DNA from: Paracidovorax wautersii
GTDB taxonomy: Bacteria; Pseudomonadota; Gammaproteobacteria; Burkholderiales; Burkholderiaceae_C
Direction of reading: 5' to 3'
Length of the DNA stretch: 64,000 nt
Assembly: GCF_031453675.1 (NCBI RefSeq)
Contig: NZ_JAVIZX010000001.1
Coordinates: forward strand, 3,804,001-3,868,000
Position numbers and translations under genes: made by a program. How positions within the stretch are numbered: the stretch's first letter is position 1; each line of letters begins with the position of its first letter. Below, one piece after another: positions 37,197-45,761 of this stretch. A model generated the notes under the pieces. That model ran no database searches. It had not been told where the DNA came from and saw only the letters and a program-made list of their open reading frames with translations.

Positions 37197-38051
37197 TCAG
37201 GTCACCGGGGTCAACAAAGTGGATTCGATCTTGTTGGCCAGCTGGGCGATGGCCAGCGCGGCTGGACAGCCGGGCATCTGCATCAGCAATAACTGCCGGC
37301 GCATGACGGCATCGCGGACCGATGTGTCGGCCGGAATGTCGCCCATGTGAATCAGCCGCATGGGGCGACCGGACTCCGTGCTGACGAACCGGTCGAGCAC
37401 CTGCTGCAACTGGCTGGTGATAGCCCGTCCATCCCCCGGGCGCGCCGCCTGGTTGACCACCATGCGCACATGGTGGCGCTTTTGCTGCGTGGCCATCACT
37501 TTGATGGCGGCGTAGGCGTCGGTCAGCGAGGTGGGCTCGGGCGTCGCCACGACAAGCACCTCGGAGGCCAGGGAAATGGAGAACAGCACGACGTCTGAAA
37601 TACCGGCACCCGTGTCCAGCAGCACCACGTCGTAGCGCGGCGCCAGGGTCTGGATGACATGCAGGAATTCATTGCGCACCTCAGGCGTCAGGCGCGAATA
37701 CTCCACCATGCCGGAACCCGCGAGCACGACGGAAAAACCGCCCGGGGCTTCGATCACCGCATCTTCCAGATGGGCCTTGCCCGTGAACACGTCGTGCAGG
37801 GTGATCTTGGGGTGCAGGTTCAGCACCACGTCCAGGTTGGCCAGGCCCAGGTCCGCGTCCAGCACGAGAACGCGGTGGCCCCGCCGTGTGAGGGCGGCGG
37901 CCAGGTTGGCGGAAACAAAGGTTTTGCCCACGCCGCCCTTGCCGCTGGTGATGGCAATGATGCGGGCGCCGGCCGGCGCGGAGGCAGGAGGAGGCGCAGG
38001 CATGTGCGGGCCGGCAGGGGTGGTGGGTTGGGGGGACAGCGCGTCGGTCAT
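37197..38051 (-). CDS. MinD/ParA family ATPase, FleN/FlhG-like
   Basis: The 284-residue deviant-Walker ATPase has a Pro/Ala-rich N-terminal tail, then IIAITSGKGGVGKTFVSANL, LVLDADLGLANLDVVLNL, VVLLDTGAGISDVVLFSISL and VVATPEPTSLTDAYAAIKV. In the SIMIBI subgroup this pattern (DLGLANLDVVL) is typical of FleN/FlhG, which sets flagellar number and place, but no flagellar genes are in the window, so a cell-pole or plasmid-like positioning role is equally open. It lies 11 nt behind a GGDEF gene, suggesting an operon. Confidence 0.85.
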   Translation of the reverse strand: MTDALSPQPTTPAGPHMPAPPPASAPAGARIIAITSGKGGVGKTFVSANLAAALTRRGHRVLVLDADLGLANLDVVLNLHPKITLHDVFTGKAHLEDAVIEAPGGFSVVLAGSGMVEYSRLTPEVRNEFLHVIQTLAPRYDVVLLDTGAGISDVVLFSISLASEVLVVATPEPTSLTDAYAAIKVMATQQKRHHVRMVVNQAARPGDGRAITSQLQQVLDRFVSTESGRPMRLIHMGDIPADTSVRDAVMRRQLLLMQMPGCPAALAIAQLANKIESTLLTPVT

Positions 38052-38061
38052 CTCTGTGCTT

Positions 38062-38886
38062 TCAATAGGCGCTGCCTGTGGAGGAGGAATCCATGGTCGG
38101 GGGCAGATCGCCCCAACCGGACGGAGTGTATAGCGGCCCGAACAGCAGGCTCTTTTCTTCTGCGGTCACGGTACTGTCTGGCTGATCTTCAATGCTGACG
38201 CGGTTGCGCCCCGCCATCTTCGCCTTGTAGAGCTGGCTGTCGGCACGCTCGGTCCAAAGCAAGGTCGTGCTGCGGATCCACTGCAGGGCGAACGCGCCGC
38301 CGATGCTGACGGTAACGTGCAACTCTACCGAAGGAGAAATGCGGATCGGCGTGCTCTCCACCGCCTTGCGGATGCGTTCGGCCACGACGCGGCCAAAGCC
38401 GGCTTGGCAGGCAGGCAGCACCACGGCGAACTCCTCGCCTCCGTAGCGCGAGAGCGTGTCCATGGGGCGGACGCAGACGTTGAGCGTCCGAGCCACGGAC
38501 TGCAGGACGATGTCTCCGGCCAGATGGCCATAGGTGTCGTTGACGCGCTTGAAATTATCGATATCCAGCATGAGCAGCAGCGCAGCTTCGCCGGCCCGGG
38601 ACACGCGGTCGATCTCGCGCTCCAGGACGGTACGGAAATGGCGTCGATTGGCCAGCCCCGTGAGCGGATCCTTGAGTGAAAGTTCACACAGGCCGTCGAT
38701 CAGGCTTTGCAGATACCGCATTGGAATGTCTTCGCACAGCGATGCCTCCGAACCCAGCGACTGCGCAACGAGGGCATGCGCTGTCGAAAGGCGCAGATCG
38801 CGCATGTTCACGAATTGGGGGGTCGCGGATTCAGTCACAAAATGCAACAAACAGGTGTCCGTAGAGTGTATCAGCGCCGCCCGCAT
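38062..38886 (-). CDS. Diguanylate cyclase (GGDEF domain)
   Basis: Makes cyclic di-GMP from two GTP. The 274-residue protein has a short N-terminal region without a recognised sensor domain and a GGDEF domain from residue ~95 (LKDPLTGLANRRHFRTVLER). The active site is GGEEF in SRYGGEEFAVVLPA, and RPMD five residues upstream is an intact product-inhibition I-site. It sits 9 nt after the SulP gene and 11 nt before the MinD-like gene in the same direction. Start choice is uncertain, as AGGA abuts the ATG at 38886. Confidence 0.88.
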   Translation of the reverse strand: MRAALIHSTDTCLLHFVTESATPQFVNMRDLRLSTAHALVAQSLGSEASLCEDIPMRYLQSLIDGLCELSLKDPLTGLANRRHFRTVLEREIDRVSRAGEAALLLMLDIDNFKRVNDTYGHLAGDIVLQSVARTLNVCVRPMDTLSRYGGEEFAVVLPACQAGFGRVVAERIRKAVESTPIRISPSVELHVTVSIGGAFALQWIRSTTLLWTERADSQLYKAKMAGRNRVSIEDQPDSTVTAEEKSLLFGPLYTPSGWGDLPPTMDSSSTGSAY

Positions 38887-38895
38887 TCCTAGGCT

Positions 38896-40578
38896 TCAAG
38901 ACGATGCATTGGAATGCAAACTGTGTAGCGCCACCAGCGCTTCCGCGTCGGTGCGGTAGAGCGCCAACCCGGCGTCGCGGACCAGTGCACCGGAGCGGCG
39001 CAGGACCTGCTCCACCGGCAGCTTGATGCCGCTGACATGCAGCACACCGCCCGCTGCACGTATCAGGGACCGCAGCCGCATGAAGGTCTCGACACCGGTC
39101 ACATCAATGCGGTTGATGGGCAGCGCGAACAGGCACACATGCCGCAGGTCCGGCCGCTCGGCCAGACGCTCGGATACCCATCGTTCCAGCGCAGCAGAAG
39201 AGGCAAAGTCCAATTCGGCGTCCAGGCGCAGTGCGAGCAAGCCCGGAGCAAGTGCCGGCAATTGCCACAGGTGACGATCCCGCAGGCTGCCGTCGGGGTG
39301 CATGCCAACCTCGATGATCCTCGGGTGCAGTCGCTGATAGAGAAAGTGGCTGAGGTTCATCACCAGCCCCACCAGCACACCCCAGTACATCCGAGGTGCT
39401 GTCGCCAACGTCAGCAGGAAGGTGATGCCACCGATGGCGGCCTCGACCCGCGACACGCGCCACAGGCGGAGCATGCTCGCAGGCTTGATCAGCCCCGTCA
39501 CCGCCGTCACCACCACGGCCGCCAGCACCGACTGGGGAACGTGGTAGAGCGCCGGGGTGAGCCACAGCAGCACCGCCAGCACCAGGGCCAGCGCAAACAG
39601 CGTCGCCCATCCGCTGCGGGCACCGGCGTACAGATTGATGGCCGACCGCGAGAACGAGGCGCTGGTGGCGAAGCTGCCGCACAGCCCGGAGCTGATCTTG
39701 GCCATGCCGTGCGCGATGAGATCCTGGTTCTCGTTCCAGCGGGTACCGCCCTGCTGATGCTCGACCTTGGCACTGGAGGCCGTCTCTAGAAAGCTCACCA
39801 GCGTAACGACCAGCACCGGCATGAGCAGCGCGCCGAACTCGTCCCACGACAGCCAACCCGGCCAGTACGCCGTGGGCAGGCCCGCCGGCAGGTGTCCCAC
39901 CACTGCGCCATGCGCATCGGCATAGCCCAGCGCCCAACTCGCCAGCGCCGCCAGCCCGACGATCACGATGGCGGCAGGAAACGTGGACCGCCAGCGGCGG
40001 GCCGCCACCAACAGCCCCAGGCTTGCCAAGCCAAATGCCAGGGCCGTGAGGTCGAAGTGGTGCACCGAGGGGCTGACGGCCAAGGCATGCCATGTGGTAC
40101 GCAACCCGAGCAGCGCGGGTAACTGGGACGCCAGGATCAGCCATGCGGCCGCCTGGGTGAACCCGTTGAGGACAGGTGAGGTCACCAGATTGAGCAGCCA
40201 GCCGAACCGCACCACCCCTAACGCAAGTTGCAGCAGGCCGGACAACAGCGCCATCCATGCCGCCAAGGCCACCCACTGCGCACTGCCGGGCTCAGCCATG
40301 CCCGTGAGCGACGCGCCGATCAACAGGCTGGTCAGCGCCGTCGGGCCGACACCGAGCCGCGTGGATGAACTCCACAGTACGGCAACCAAGGCGGGAACCA
40401 GCGAGGCGTAGATACCCGTGATCAAGGGCATGCCGGCCAATGCGGCATAGGCCACGCCCTGAGGCACCAGCATCAGCCCTACGGTCATCCCTGCCCAGAA
40501 TTCGCCTGCCAGCAACGTGCGGTTTGGCCGTGGCCACGCGAGGAACGGAAACCAGCGATGCAGGGCGCGCATATTCAT
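38896..40578 (-). CDS. SulP family anion transporter with STAS domain
   Basis: Inner-membrane secondary transporter; family substrates include sulfate, bicarbonate and dicarboxylates. The 560-residue protein has the family signature AGMTVGLMLVPQGVAYAALAGMPLITGIY near the start, about 12 hydrophobic segments, the loop GGTRWNENQDLIAHGMAKISSGLCGSFATSASFSRSAINLYAGARS, and a C-terminal STAS domain (LRLDAELDFASSAALERWVS, NRIDVTGVETFMRLRSL). Substrate cannot be read from sequence. It may head a minus-strand operon with the GGDEF, MinD-like and TrhO genes, since gaps are 9, 11 and 83 nt. Confidence 0.88.
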   Translation of the reverse strand: MNMRALHRWFPFLAWPRPNRTLLAGEFWAGMTVGLMLVPQGVAYAALAGMPLITGIYASLVPALVAVLWSSSTRLGVGPTALTSLLIGASLTGMAEPGSAQWVALAAWMALLSGLLQLALGVVRFGWLLNLVTSPVLNGFTQAAAWLILASQLPALLGLRTTWHALAVSPSVHHFDLTALAFGLASLGLLVAARRWRSTFPAAIVIVGLAALASWALGYADAHGAVVGHLPAGLPTAYWPGWLSWDEFGALLMPVLVVTLVSFLETASSAKVEHQQGGTRWNENQDLIAHGMAKISSGLCGSFATSASFSRSAINLYAGARSGWATLFALALVLAVLLWLTPALYHVPQSVLAAVVVTAVTGLIKPASMLRLWRVSRVEAAIGGITFLLTLATAPRMYWGVLVGLVMNLSHFLYQRLHPRIIEVGMHPDGSLRDRHLWQLPALAPGLLALRLDAELDFASSAALERWVSERLAERPDLRHVCLFALPINRIDVTGVETFMRLRSLIRAAGGVLHVSGIKLPVEQVLRRSGALVRDAGLALYRTDAEALVALHSLHSNASS

Positions 40579-40762
40579 CCGGCGATTGTCGCTGCGTCTC
40601 CCCAGTTCGCATGAACGATGCCGCAGGCAATCCATTCCATTGAGACCGCTGGCGCTCCATCAGCGGCTGGGGTTGTCCTACGGCAGCTTCGGCCGCGTCC
40701 GACCCACGCCCTCCCGCTAGCCCCCTACAGTCCGCACCATCGCCCACAGCAAGGAGAACCCC

Positions 40763-41224
40763 ATGGAAGGTAGCCCTCAAACGCAGCAACGCCCTGCGTC
40801 CCGCGTGATCGGCATGATGGCCGTGCTGGCACTGGCCGGCGGGCTGGTGGCGTGCGACAAGAACGATGGGCAGACCGCCGGACAGCGGCTGGACTCGGCG
40901 GTCCAGAAGACGGAGCAAACGGCGGCCGATGCGCAGCGCAAAATGGAAACGGCTGCCGACCGAGCCGGCTCCGCCACCCGGGACGCGGCAGCCAAGGCCC
41001 TGGCTGTCATGGACGATGCAGGAATCACCACCAAGGTCAACGCAGGGCTGGCACAGGACCCTGACCTGAGCGCGGTGAAGATCGACGTCGACACCCGCAA
41101 TGGCATCGTGACGCTGAACGGACCTGTGAAGTCGGCTGAGGCACGCGAACGGGCGGGCAAGATCGCCCAGGGGGTCGAGGGCGTGAATTCGGTGGTCAAC
41201 CAGCTGACGGTCAGCGCCGGTTGA
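40763..41224 (+). CDS. BON-domain lipoprotein
   Basis: A 153-residue envelope protein. A lipobox (LAGGLVAC) places the mature Cys at residue 31, followed by an Ala/Gln/Lys-rich likely coiled region (QTAADAQRKMETAADRAGSA) and one C-terminal BON domain (ITTKVNAGLAQDPDLSAVKI, GIVTLNGPVKSAEARERAG, VVNQLTVSAG). BON domains bind phospholipid surfaces and are linked to osmotic and envelope stress. The ATG at 40763 follows AAGGAG with a good spacer. Confidence 0.9.
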   Translation: MEGSPQTQQRPASRVIGMMAVLALAGGLVACDKNDGQTAGQRLDSAVQKTEQTAADAQRKMETAADRAGSATRDAAAKALAVMDDAGITTKVNAGLAQDPDLSAVKIDVDTRNGIVTLNGPVKSAEARERAGKIAQGVEGVNSVVNQLTVSAG

Positions 41225-41239
41225 TCCTGCGAGGCTCCC

Positions 41240-41262
41240 GGGGCGCCGCGTGGTGGCGCCCC
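41240..41262 (+). terminator. GC-rich hairpin after the BON gene
   Basis: GGGGCGCC (41240-41247) and GGCGCCCC (41255-41262) pair perfectly around GCGTGGT. There is no T tract, so it may be a terminator-like stabiliser only. It lies just before the metC start. Confidence 0.4.
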
Positions 41263-41284
41263 GTGCGGCGCTAACATGCGGCGC

Positions 41285-42523
41285 ATGACAGCCCCGAATC
41301 CTTCTTTCAGCAGCACCACCACACATCTCATTCACCACGGGTACGAGCCTCCCGCCGGCTTCGCGGCTCCCCAGCCCCCGGTCCACAAGGCATCGACCGT
41401 GATCTTTCCCAACGTGGCTGCCATGCGCGCCCGCGAGTGGAAAGACAAGTCCAGCTACACCTACGGTCTGCATGGCACACCGACGACCTATCAGCTCGAG
41501 GAACGCCTGGCCACGCTGGAAGGTGGACTGCAGTGCCTGCTCGTTCCGAGCGGCCTTGCGGCGATTGCGAATGTAGCCCTGGCCCTGCTGCGTACCGGCG
41601 ACGAAGTACTGATTCCAGACAATGCCTATGGGCCGAACAAGTCCCTGGCGGAAGTCGAGTTGCGCCATTACGGGATCCGTCACGTGGTCTATGACCCGCT
41701 CGACCCTGCCGACCTGGAGGCGAAGATCACGTCCGCCACCAAACTGGTGTGGCTGGAGGCAGCGGGCTCCGTGACGCTCGAATTTCCCGACCTCATCGAG
41801 CAGGTGCGCATCTGCCGGCGGCATGGTGTGACCACGGCGCTGGACAACACCTGGGGCGCCGGCCTGGCCTTTGCCCCGTTCGATCTGCTGGGCGACGGGC
41901 AACTGGGGGTGGACATCTCGGTGCACGCCCTCACCAAGTACCCCAGCGGCGGGGGCGATGTACTCATGGGCAGCATTACCACCCGCGACCAGCCGCTGCA
42001 CCTGCGCATCAAGCTGACGCACATGCGGCTCGGCCTGGGTGTGGGCGGCAACGATGTGGAAGCGGTGCTGCGCTCCCTGCCGAGCGTAGCGCTGCGCTAC
42101 CACGCCCACGATGCAGCGACGCGGAGCCTGGCGCGGTGGATGAAGGGACAGCCCGGTATCGCCCAGGTGCTGCATCCGGCCCTCGAAGACTCACCCGGCC
42201 ATGCGCACTGGAAGCAGCTGTGCGGGAAATCGAATGGCGGCACCGGCGCTGCCGCAGGCCTGTTCAGCGTGGTGATCGATCCGCGCCATGGACAGCAGCA
42301 GATCGACGCCTTCTGCGACGGGCTGCGCCTGTTCAAGATCGGCTACAGCTGGGGCGGCCCCATGAGCCTGGTGGTGCCGTACGACCTGCCGTCGATGCGC
42401 AGCGGACCGTCCCATCACCTGAAGCCGGGTACGGTGGTGCGCTTTTCCATCGGACTGGAGGCCGTGGACGACCTGCGCTACGACCTCGCGCAGTCGATGG
42501 CCCGCGCCTTTGCGGTTGCCTGA
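41285..42523 (+). CDS. metC: Cystathionine beta-lyase
   Basis: PLP-dependent enzyme splitting cystathionine to homocysteine, pyruvate and ammonia in methionine synthesis. The 412 residues show VHKASTVIFPNVAAMRAR, SSYTYGLHGTPTTYQLEERL, CLLVPSGLAAIANVALALL, WLEAAGSVTLEFPDL, TALDNTWGAGLAFAPFDLLG and the PLP Lys in DISVHALTKYPSGGGDVLMG, patterns favouring MetC over gamma-synthases. No sulfur operon flanks it directly. Two ATGs (41276 and 41285) are possible and neither has a clear ribosome site. Confidence 0.93.
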   Translation: MTAPNPSFSSTTTHLIHHGYEPPAGFAAPQPPVHKASTVIFPNVAAMRAREWKDKSSYTYGLHGTPTTYQLEERLATLEGGLQCLLVPSGLAAIANVALALLRTGDEVLIPDNAYGPNKSLAEVELRHYGIRHVVYDPLDPADLEAKITSATKLVWLEAAGSVTLEFPDLIEQVRICRRHGVTTALDNTWGAGLAFAPFDLLGDGQLGVDISVHALTKYPSGGGDVLMGSITTRDQPLHLRIKLTHMRLGLGVGGNDVEAVLRSLPSVALRYHAHDAATRSLARWMKGQPGIAQVLHPALEDSPGHAHWKQLCGKSNGGTGAAAGLFSVVIDPRHGQQQIDAFCDGLRLFKIGYSWGGPMSLVVPYDLPSMRSGPSHHLKPGTVVRFSIGLEAVDDLRYDLAQSMARAFAVA

Positions 42524-42623
42524 ACGCTCACGCGCCGCCCCGGAAGGCCGGTAATTACGGACCCGCGACCGATCCGACGTGCCCCATGCTGTTACATTGA
42601 TCCATCACTGAGAAGGACATACC

Positions 42624-42821
42624 TTGGCAACACCCAACTACGGCTACGAAAAACGCCAGCGCGAACTCGCAAAGAAGAAGAAGAAGGAGGAAAAGCTGCT
42701 GGCCAAGTCACAGCGCAAAACCGACGATTCCCACCCTGGACAAGAGTCTTCGGACGATGCGCCTATCAGCGATCGCGGCCATGACGGCGCTACCGCACCG
42801 GGGAGCGACAGCCAGGCCTGA
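42624..42821 (+). CDS. Small Lys-rich conserved protein
   Basis: A 65-residue protein starting MATPNYGYEKRQRELAKKKK, with a strongly basic helical first half and an acidic Asp/Ser-rich tail. It matches, from memory, a short conserved proteobacterial hypothetical family with the PNYGYEKRQRELAKK start; no function is known to me. The start is TTG at 42624 with GAGAAGGA about nine bases upstream. Confidence 0.75.
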   Translation: MATPNYGYEKRQRELAKKKKKEEKLLAKSQRKTDDSHPGQESSDDAPISDRGHDGATAPGSDSQA

Positions 42822-42896
42822 TGCGGCGTCTTCAGGCAGCGTCTCGGCTCGGCCGGCTCCGGCCTGCGCCAACCGCAGTCGCTCAGCGCAGGCCCG

Positions 42897-43577
42897 TCAT
42901 GGCAGCAGCTTGCGCAGTTCCGGCCACACGTTGGCCAGCATGATCGGATGCGCATCCGCCCGCGGGTGGATGCGGTCCGGCTGGAACATGCGGGTCGGGT
43001 CCGGACCGTCCGCCACCCCCTTGAGGAGGAACGGGACGACAGGCACCTTCTGCGAGGCGGCCACCGACGCAAACAGCCCGGAGAAGCGCCGGGCGTAGTC
43101 GGTGCCGTAGTTCGGTGGTACCTGCATACCCACCAACAGCACCTTGGCCCCAGTCTGCTGAGCCGCGCGGGTCATGGCCACCAGGTTGTCCTCGGTGTTT
43201 TTCAGCGGTAGCCCGCGCAGCGCGTCGTTGCCACCCAGTTCGATCACTACATGCGTGGGCCGGTGCTGCGACAGCAGGGCAGGCAGGCGCGAACGGCCGC
43301 CCGATGTCGTGTCGCCGCTCACGCTCGCATTCACAACCCGGGCCGCAATCTTTTCATCAAGCAGCCGCTTTTCCAGCAGTGCCACCCAGCCGGTCCCGCG
43401 GGCGAGCCCGTACTCGGCGCTCAACGAGTCCCCCACCACCAGGATGACCGGCGATGCCTGCGCGCCCTTGCTCTGTGCCAGGGCGGGCGTAGAGCAAAGC
43501 CCCGCGAGCAGGCCGACTGAAGCTGCCAAGATAAAGTCACGCCGACGCTCTGTCCGATTCACTGCTGAACTCCTCAT
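42897..43577 (-). CDS. tesA: Arylesterase / acyl-CoA thioesterase I, GDSL type
   Basis: Periplasmic SGNH hydrolase acting on acyl-thioesters, lysophospholipids and aryl esters in the family. The 226-residue precursor has a signal ending TPALAQ. Catalytic blocks are the Ser in VVGDSLSAEYGL, Gly in SVSGDTTSGG, Asn in ELGGNDALRG, and Asp/His in DRIHPRADAHPIM. It is divergent from the ATP-binding protein gene; the start codons overlap (CATG at 43575-43578), so each gene's ribosome site lies inside the other. GGAGG about 11 nt upstream supports this start. The same tesA/ybbA divergence occurs in E. coli. Confidence 0.92.
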   Translation of the reverse strand: MRSSAVNRTERRRDFILAASVGLLAGLCSTPALAQSKGAQASPVILVVGDSLSAEYGLARGTGWVALLEKRLLDEKIAARVVNASVSGDTTSGGRSRLPALLSQHRPTHVVIELGGNDALRGLPLKNTEDNLVAMTRAAQQTGAKVLLVGMQVPPNYGTDYARRFSGLFASVAASQKVPVVPFLLKGVADGPDPTRMFQPDRIHPRADAHPIMLANVWPELRKLLP

Positions 43578-44292
43578 GTCCGATCATTCCTCCGTGCCGC
43601 TCCAGCCCCATGATTCCGCCGCCACCGCCATCATCGCGGTGGAACATGTGCACAAGTCCGTGACGGACTCCACGGGCACGCTCGACATTCTGCGGGATAT
43701 CGATTTCCGCCTGGCGCCAAGGGAAACCGTGGCCATCGTCGGGGCATCCGGGTCGGGCAAGAGCACCCTGCTCTCGATCGTGGCGGGGCTGGACACGCCC
43801 ACACGGGGGACGGTGCATCTCGATGGACAGGACCTGTTTGCACTCAGCGAGGATGAGCGTGCCGCGCTGCGCGCGCAGAAGGTCGGCTTCGTCTTCCAGA
43901 GCTTTCAGCTGATGGCCAATCTGACCGCACTGGAAAACGTGATGCTGCCGCTGGAGCTCGCCAACCGGCGGGACGCACGGCAATTGGCCGCGGACATGCT
44001 CGGCCGCGTGGGCCTGGGCCAGCGGCTGGGCCACTACCCGAAGGTGCTCTCCGGCGGGGAACAGCAGCGGGTGGCGCTGGCACGGGCCTTCGTGGTGCAA
44101 CCGGCGGTGCTGCTGGCCGACGAACCTACCGGCAGCCTGGATTTCGCCACGGGCGAGACGATCATGCGGCTGATGTTCGACCTGAACCGTGAACTCGGCA
44201 CGACCCTCGTGCTCGTCACCCATGACCGCGGCATCGCCGACCAGTGCGAGCGCCGGATCACCATCGAAGCGGGACGGATCGCACCGCATTGA
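43576..44292 (+). CDS. ybbA: ABC transporter ATP-binding protein, YbbA/LolD-like
   Basis: The 238-residue ATPase has Walker A VGASGSGKSTLLSIVAGLD, Q-loop VGFVFQSFQLMANLTALEN, signature LSGGEQQRVALARAF, Walker B VLLADEPTGSLD and switch His VLVTHDRGIADQ. The MacB/LolD-type subfamily works with an FtsX-like permease. In E. coli ybbA is followed by the large permease gene ybbP; here a pirin gene on the other strand follows instead, so no partner permease is seen. The ATG at 43576 overlaps the divergent tesA start. Confidence 0.9.
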   Translation: MSDHSSVPLQPHDSAATAIIAVEHVHKSVTDSTGTLDILRDIDFRLAPRETVAIVGASGSGKSTLLSIVAGLDTPTRGTVHLDGQDLFALSEDERAALRAQKVGFVFQSFQLMANLTALENVMLPLELANRRDARQLAADMLGRVGLGQRLGHYPKVLSGGEQQRVALARAFVVQPAVLLADEPTGSLDFATGETIMRLMFDLNRELGTTLVLVTHDRGIADQCERRITIEAGRIAPH

Positions 44293-44374
44293 CGCTGGCC
44301 TGGCCTCGCTCTACGCGCCAGGCCCGGCGATCGGCCCTGGTCGCAAGCCATCCGCCGTGGGTGCCTGAGCAACC

Positions 44375-45265
44375 TCAGGGCTTAAAGCGGCGTTCGGGCA
44401 GCGGAATCCAATCCGTCTCGCCCGGCACCTGGCCCATCGCCTGGTCTTCCCAGTCCTGGGCCGCCTGCACGATGCGGTCCTTGCGACTGGAGACGAAGTT
44501 CCACCACATCTGCCGCGGCGCGTCGAGCGCGTCGCCGCCGATCACCATGCAACGCGCACCGGAGTCGCCCGTGGCCTCCAATGCCGTGGCCTCGCCCGGA
44601 CGCAACGTGGCCAGGGTGTGTTCAGCGATGGGCTCGCCATCCAGCGCCAGCGCGCCGGACACGGTGTAGACCGCCATCTCCTGCGCCAGCGGCGGCAGCT
44701 CCCATCGCGCGCCCCGCTCCAACTGCACGTCGAGGTACAGCGTGGGCGACAACGTGGCGACCGGAGACACCTGGCCGAATGCCTCGCCGATCAAAACGCG
44801 CACGCGGCTGCCCTGGGCCTCGACCACCGGGATATCCCTGGCGGGCGTGTGCACGAAGGTTGGCGCGGTCTCTTCGTGCGCCAGCGGCAGCGCGGTCCAG
44901 AGCTGGATGCCGTGGTTCACGTAGGTACTTGCCGCCAACGACTCGGGACGGCGCTCCGAATGCACGATGCCGCGGCCGGCCGTCATCCAGTTGATGGCGC
45001 CCGGCTCGATCTGCTGCACCGAGCCCAGGCTGTCGCGGTGCATGATCGTCCCTTCGAACAGGTAGGACACGGTGGCCAGGCCGATGTGTGGATGGGGCCG
45101 CACGTCGTACTCGGCCGACGGCTCGACCGTGACCGGGCCGAAGTGGTCGAAGAAGATGAAGGGCCCGACGGAACGGCATTGCAGTGCCGGCAGCAGGCGC
45201 CGCACGGTAAAGCCGCCGCCCAGGTCCTTGTGGTGGCCGGTGAGCCGCAGCAGGCCCGGGTTCAT
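44375..45265 (-). CDS. Pirin family protein
   Basis: Bicupin of the pirin family; some members are quercetinases, others regulators. The 296-residue protein has the metal-binding pattern RPHPHIGLATVSYLFEG with RGIVHSERRP (three His, one Glu) in the N-terminal cupin, and a second cupin ending in WNFVSSRKDRI, typical for pirin. Its ATG overlaps the OsmC-like stop (ATGA, 45262-45265), so both should be coupled. It is one of two pirins in this 3-kb stretch of redox/stress genes. Confidence 0.92.
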   Translation of the reverse strand: MNPGLLRLTGHHKDLGGGFTVRRLLPALQCRSVGPFIFFDHFGPVTVEPSAEYDVRPHPHIGLATVSYLFEGTIMHRDSLGSVQQIEPGAINWMTAGRGIVHSERRPESLAASTYVNHGIQLWTALPLAHEETAPTFVHTPARDIPVVEAQGSRVRVLIGEAFGQVSPVATLSPTLYLDVQLERGARWELPPLAQEMAVYTVSGALALDGEPIAEHTLATLRPGEATALEATGDSGARCMVIGGDALDAPRQMWWNFVSSRKDRIVQAAQDWEDQAMGQVPGETDWIPLPERRFKP

Positions 45266-45708
45266 GGCTGCACTCCCGCTGCGCCTGCCACCGCAGCGTC
45301 CTGCGGTGCCCGCTCGACGCGGGTGGTGATCTCGGTGGTCACCGCCGTCATCAGCTTGTGCACGGGGCACTTGGCGGCCACTGCTTCCAGCTCCGCGAGC
45401 TGTGCGTCGGTCAGGTCGCCCTGCATCAGCAGCCGGGTGGCAAGCCGGTAGGTGCCAGCCCGCTCTGCCGATGCATCACGGTCCACGGCCGTCCGCACAT
45501 CGTCCACGGCCCAGCCCTTGCGGCGGGCGTACCACAGCACGGTCAGCGCTTTGCAGGCACCCAGCGCCGCGTCGTACAGGTCGTGCGGGCTGGGGCCGGC
45601 GTCGCTGCCGCCCTCCTCCACACTCCCGTCGGCGATCAGCGCATGGCTGCGAATGGTCACCGCCTGCCCCATGGGCAAATCGGCGATGCGTTGCAGTTGG
45701 ACCGTCAT
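45262..45708 (-). CDS. OsmC family protein
   Basis: Peroxiredoxin-like protein of the OsmC/Ohr superfamily, 148 residues. It shows GPSPHDLYDAALGACKALTV with the first redox Cys and AVAAKCPVHKLM with the second Cys, the pair that reduces organic peroxides in the family. The plain SPHDLYDAALGAC form is closer to OsmC/YhfA-like members than to Ohr. It is translationally coupled to the pirin downstream. Confidence 0.9.
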   Translation of the reverse strand: MTVQLQRIADLPMGQAVTIRSHALIADGSVEEGGSDAGPSPHDLYDAALGACKALTVLWYARRKGWAVDDVRTAVDRDASAERAGTYRLATRLLMQGDLTDAQLAELEAVAAKCPVHKLMTAVTTEITTRVERAPQDAAVAGAAGVQP

Positions 45709-45761
45709 GGGTGCTCTCCCGAAGGCAAAGGATGCAATCTAACCGGTCTGCAGTGCGGCGG

